A stretch of 26,849 nucleotides of DNA from a virus. The notes below the pieces were generated by a model. It searched no databases, was not told the origin of the DNA, and worked only from the letters and a program-made list of their open reading frames with translations. Shown in pieces: positions 26,418 to 26,849 of this stretch (position 1 is the stretch's first letter; each line of letters starts with the position of its first letter). The position numbers and the translations under genes were made by a program. Where the stretch lies: positions 1-26,849 of the IMG/VR virus record IMGVR_UViG_3300044846_000835. One strand, written 5' to 3'.

Positions 26418-26849
26418 CTATAGTTGTGATAATTGTGTCAGTGTAAGTGGATTGCCACGCTGGTCTAATAATTGCGATAGCGTTATTTTACCAGCACGCC
26501 ATAATTCAGCCTTTCCTTTACCAAGCATCTGGTCAGCAAAAGAGGTTGGTTTACTTTTTAAAAACTGGTCAAATGATAAATCAGCGGCAACTTGCCCATT
26601 CATACTTGCGCGAGTTGTTTGCGCTATTTCTTTTGCTACAGGTTCTCCCCGTATTTCGGCAAATGACTTTGTAATAGGCACATAGCTTGACCTACACGAC
26701 CAATGAGCAGGAGGGCCACCATTCCAAGGTATAGAATGGCCTATTGGTTTAAAGTCTGGGAATGTCCATGTTTTACCAGAACGCGCCATACAGATTTCAC
26801 TGGTGCGGCTATCCAGTGTAGATACCCATTGCACGGCTTTAATAATGTC
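26418..26849 (-). CDS. Mu F-like / SPP1 gp7-like minor head protein, C-terminal part (cut by window edge)
   Basis: The frame stays open to the right edge, giving 143 residues of C-terminal sequence. WVSTLDSRTSEICMARSGKT, then GGPPAHWSCRSSYVPI is the head morphogenesis domain motif (DxRTxxxC...PPxHxxCRS) of Mu gpF and SPP1 gp7. The portal gene is expected just beyond the window. A GTG at 26834 is in frame but upstream codons are open, so it is unlikely to be the true start. Confidence 0.85.
   Translation of the reverse strand, partial: DIIKAVQWVSTLDSRTSEICMARSGKTWTFPDFKPIGHSIPWNGGPPAHWSCRSSYVPITKSFAEIRGEPVAKEIAQTTRASMNGQVAADLSFDQFLKSKPTSFADQMLGKGKAELWRAGKITLSQLLDQRGNPLTLTQLSQL

Overview
The window is part of a tailed double-stranded DNA phage genome, most likely a siphovirus. 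It carries a long tape measure gene, a tail tube, a tail terminator, HK97-gp10-like and tail-chaperone genes, a complete lysis cassette and a lambda-type recombination and replication set. A GapR/DUF2312-like protein, a family centred on alphaproteobacteria, and the moderate AT-rich composition suggest an alphaproteobacterial, probably aquatic host. That host call is an inference. No integrase, terminase, portal, tRNA gene or CRISPR array is visible. The right edge cuts a Mu F-like head protein gene and the left edge cuts a probable ParB-like or methyltransferase gene.

Layout. (A) 1-4309, leftward: an XRE-type regulator (4103-4309), a DUF1064 nuclease, a lambda O-like replication protein overlapped by a P-like loader candidate, several small unknown genes, a free-standing DnaA domain IV protein, another XRE regulator, a DUF3310/DUF5681/RMF-like fusion and the ParB-like fragment. 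(B1) 4401-7353, rightward: ERF annealing protein, lambda-type exonuclease, winged-helix protein, HNH (DUF968) protein, NinB, GapR-like protein and SSB, closed by an intrinsic terminator at 7360. (B2) 7488-8566, rightward: a string of very small genes behind its own promoter. (C) 8563-26849, leftward late region: head (Mu F-like, scaffold, major capsid), connectors, tail tube, chaperones, tape measure, tail tip, fibre, fibre chaperone, small membrane proteins, GH19 endolysin, Rz/Rz1 and a metallophosphoesterase.

How it works together. ERF, exonuclease, SSB and NinB form a recombination unit, and the O-like/P-like pair would recruit the host helicase. The most interesting non-coding signals cluster around replication. 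Inside the O-like gene there are 18-bp direct repeats at 22-bp spacing next to an AT-rich tract, like the lambda origin. Upstream on the opposite strand is a candidate short RNA (promoter, two hairpins, UUCG terminator) placed like lambda OOP. A 12- to 13-bp element with core AAAAAACGCTTT recurs at four non-coding sites. Two of these drive operons in opposite directions that start with nearly the same folded 5' leader, which suggests common control of the early operons.

Between genes there are no gene-free stretches over 300 bases. The largest gap, about 210 bases at 3552-3761, holds the candidate short RNA and hairpins.
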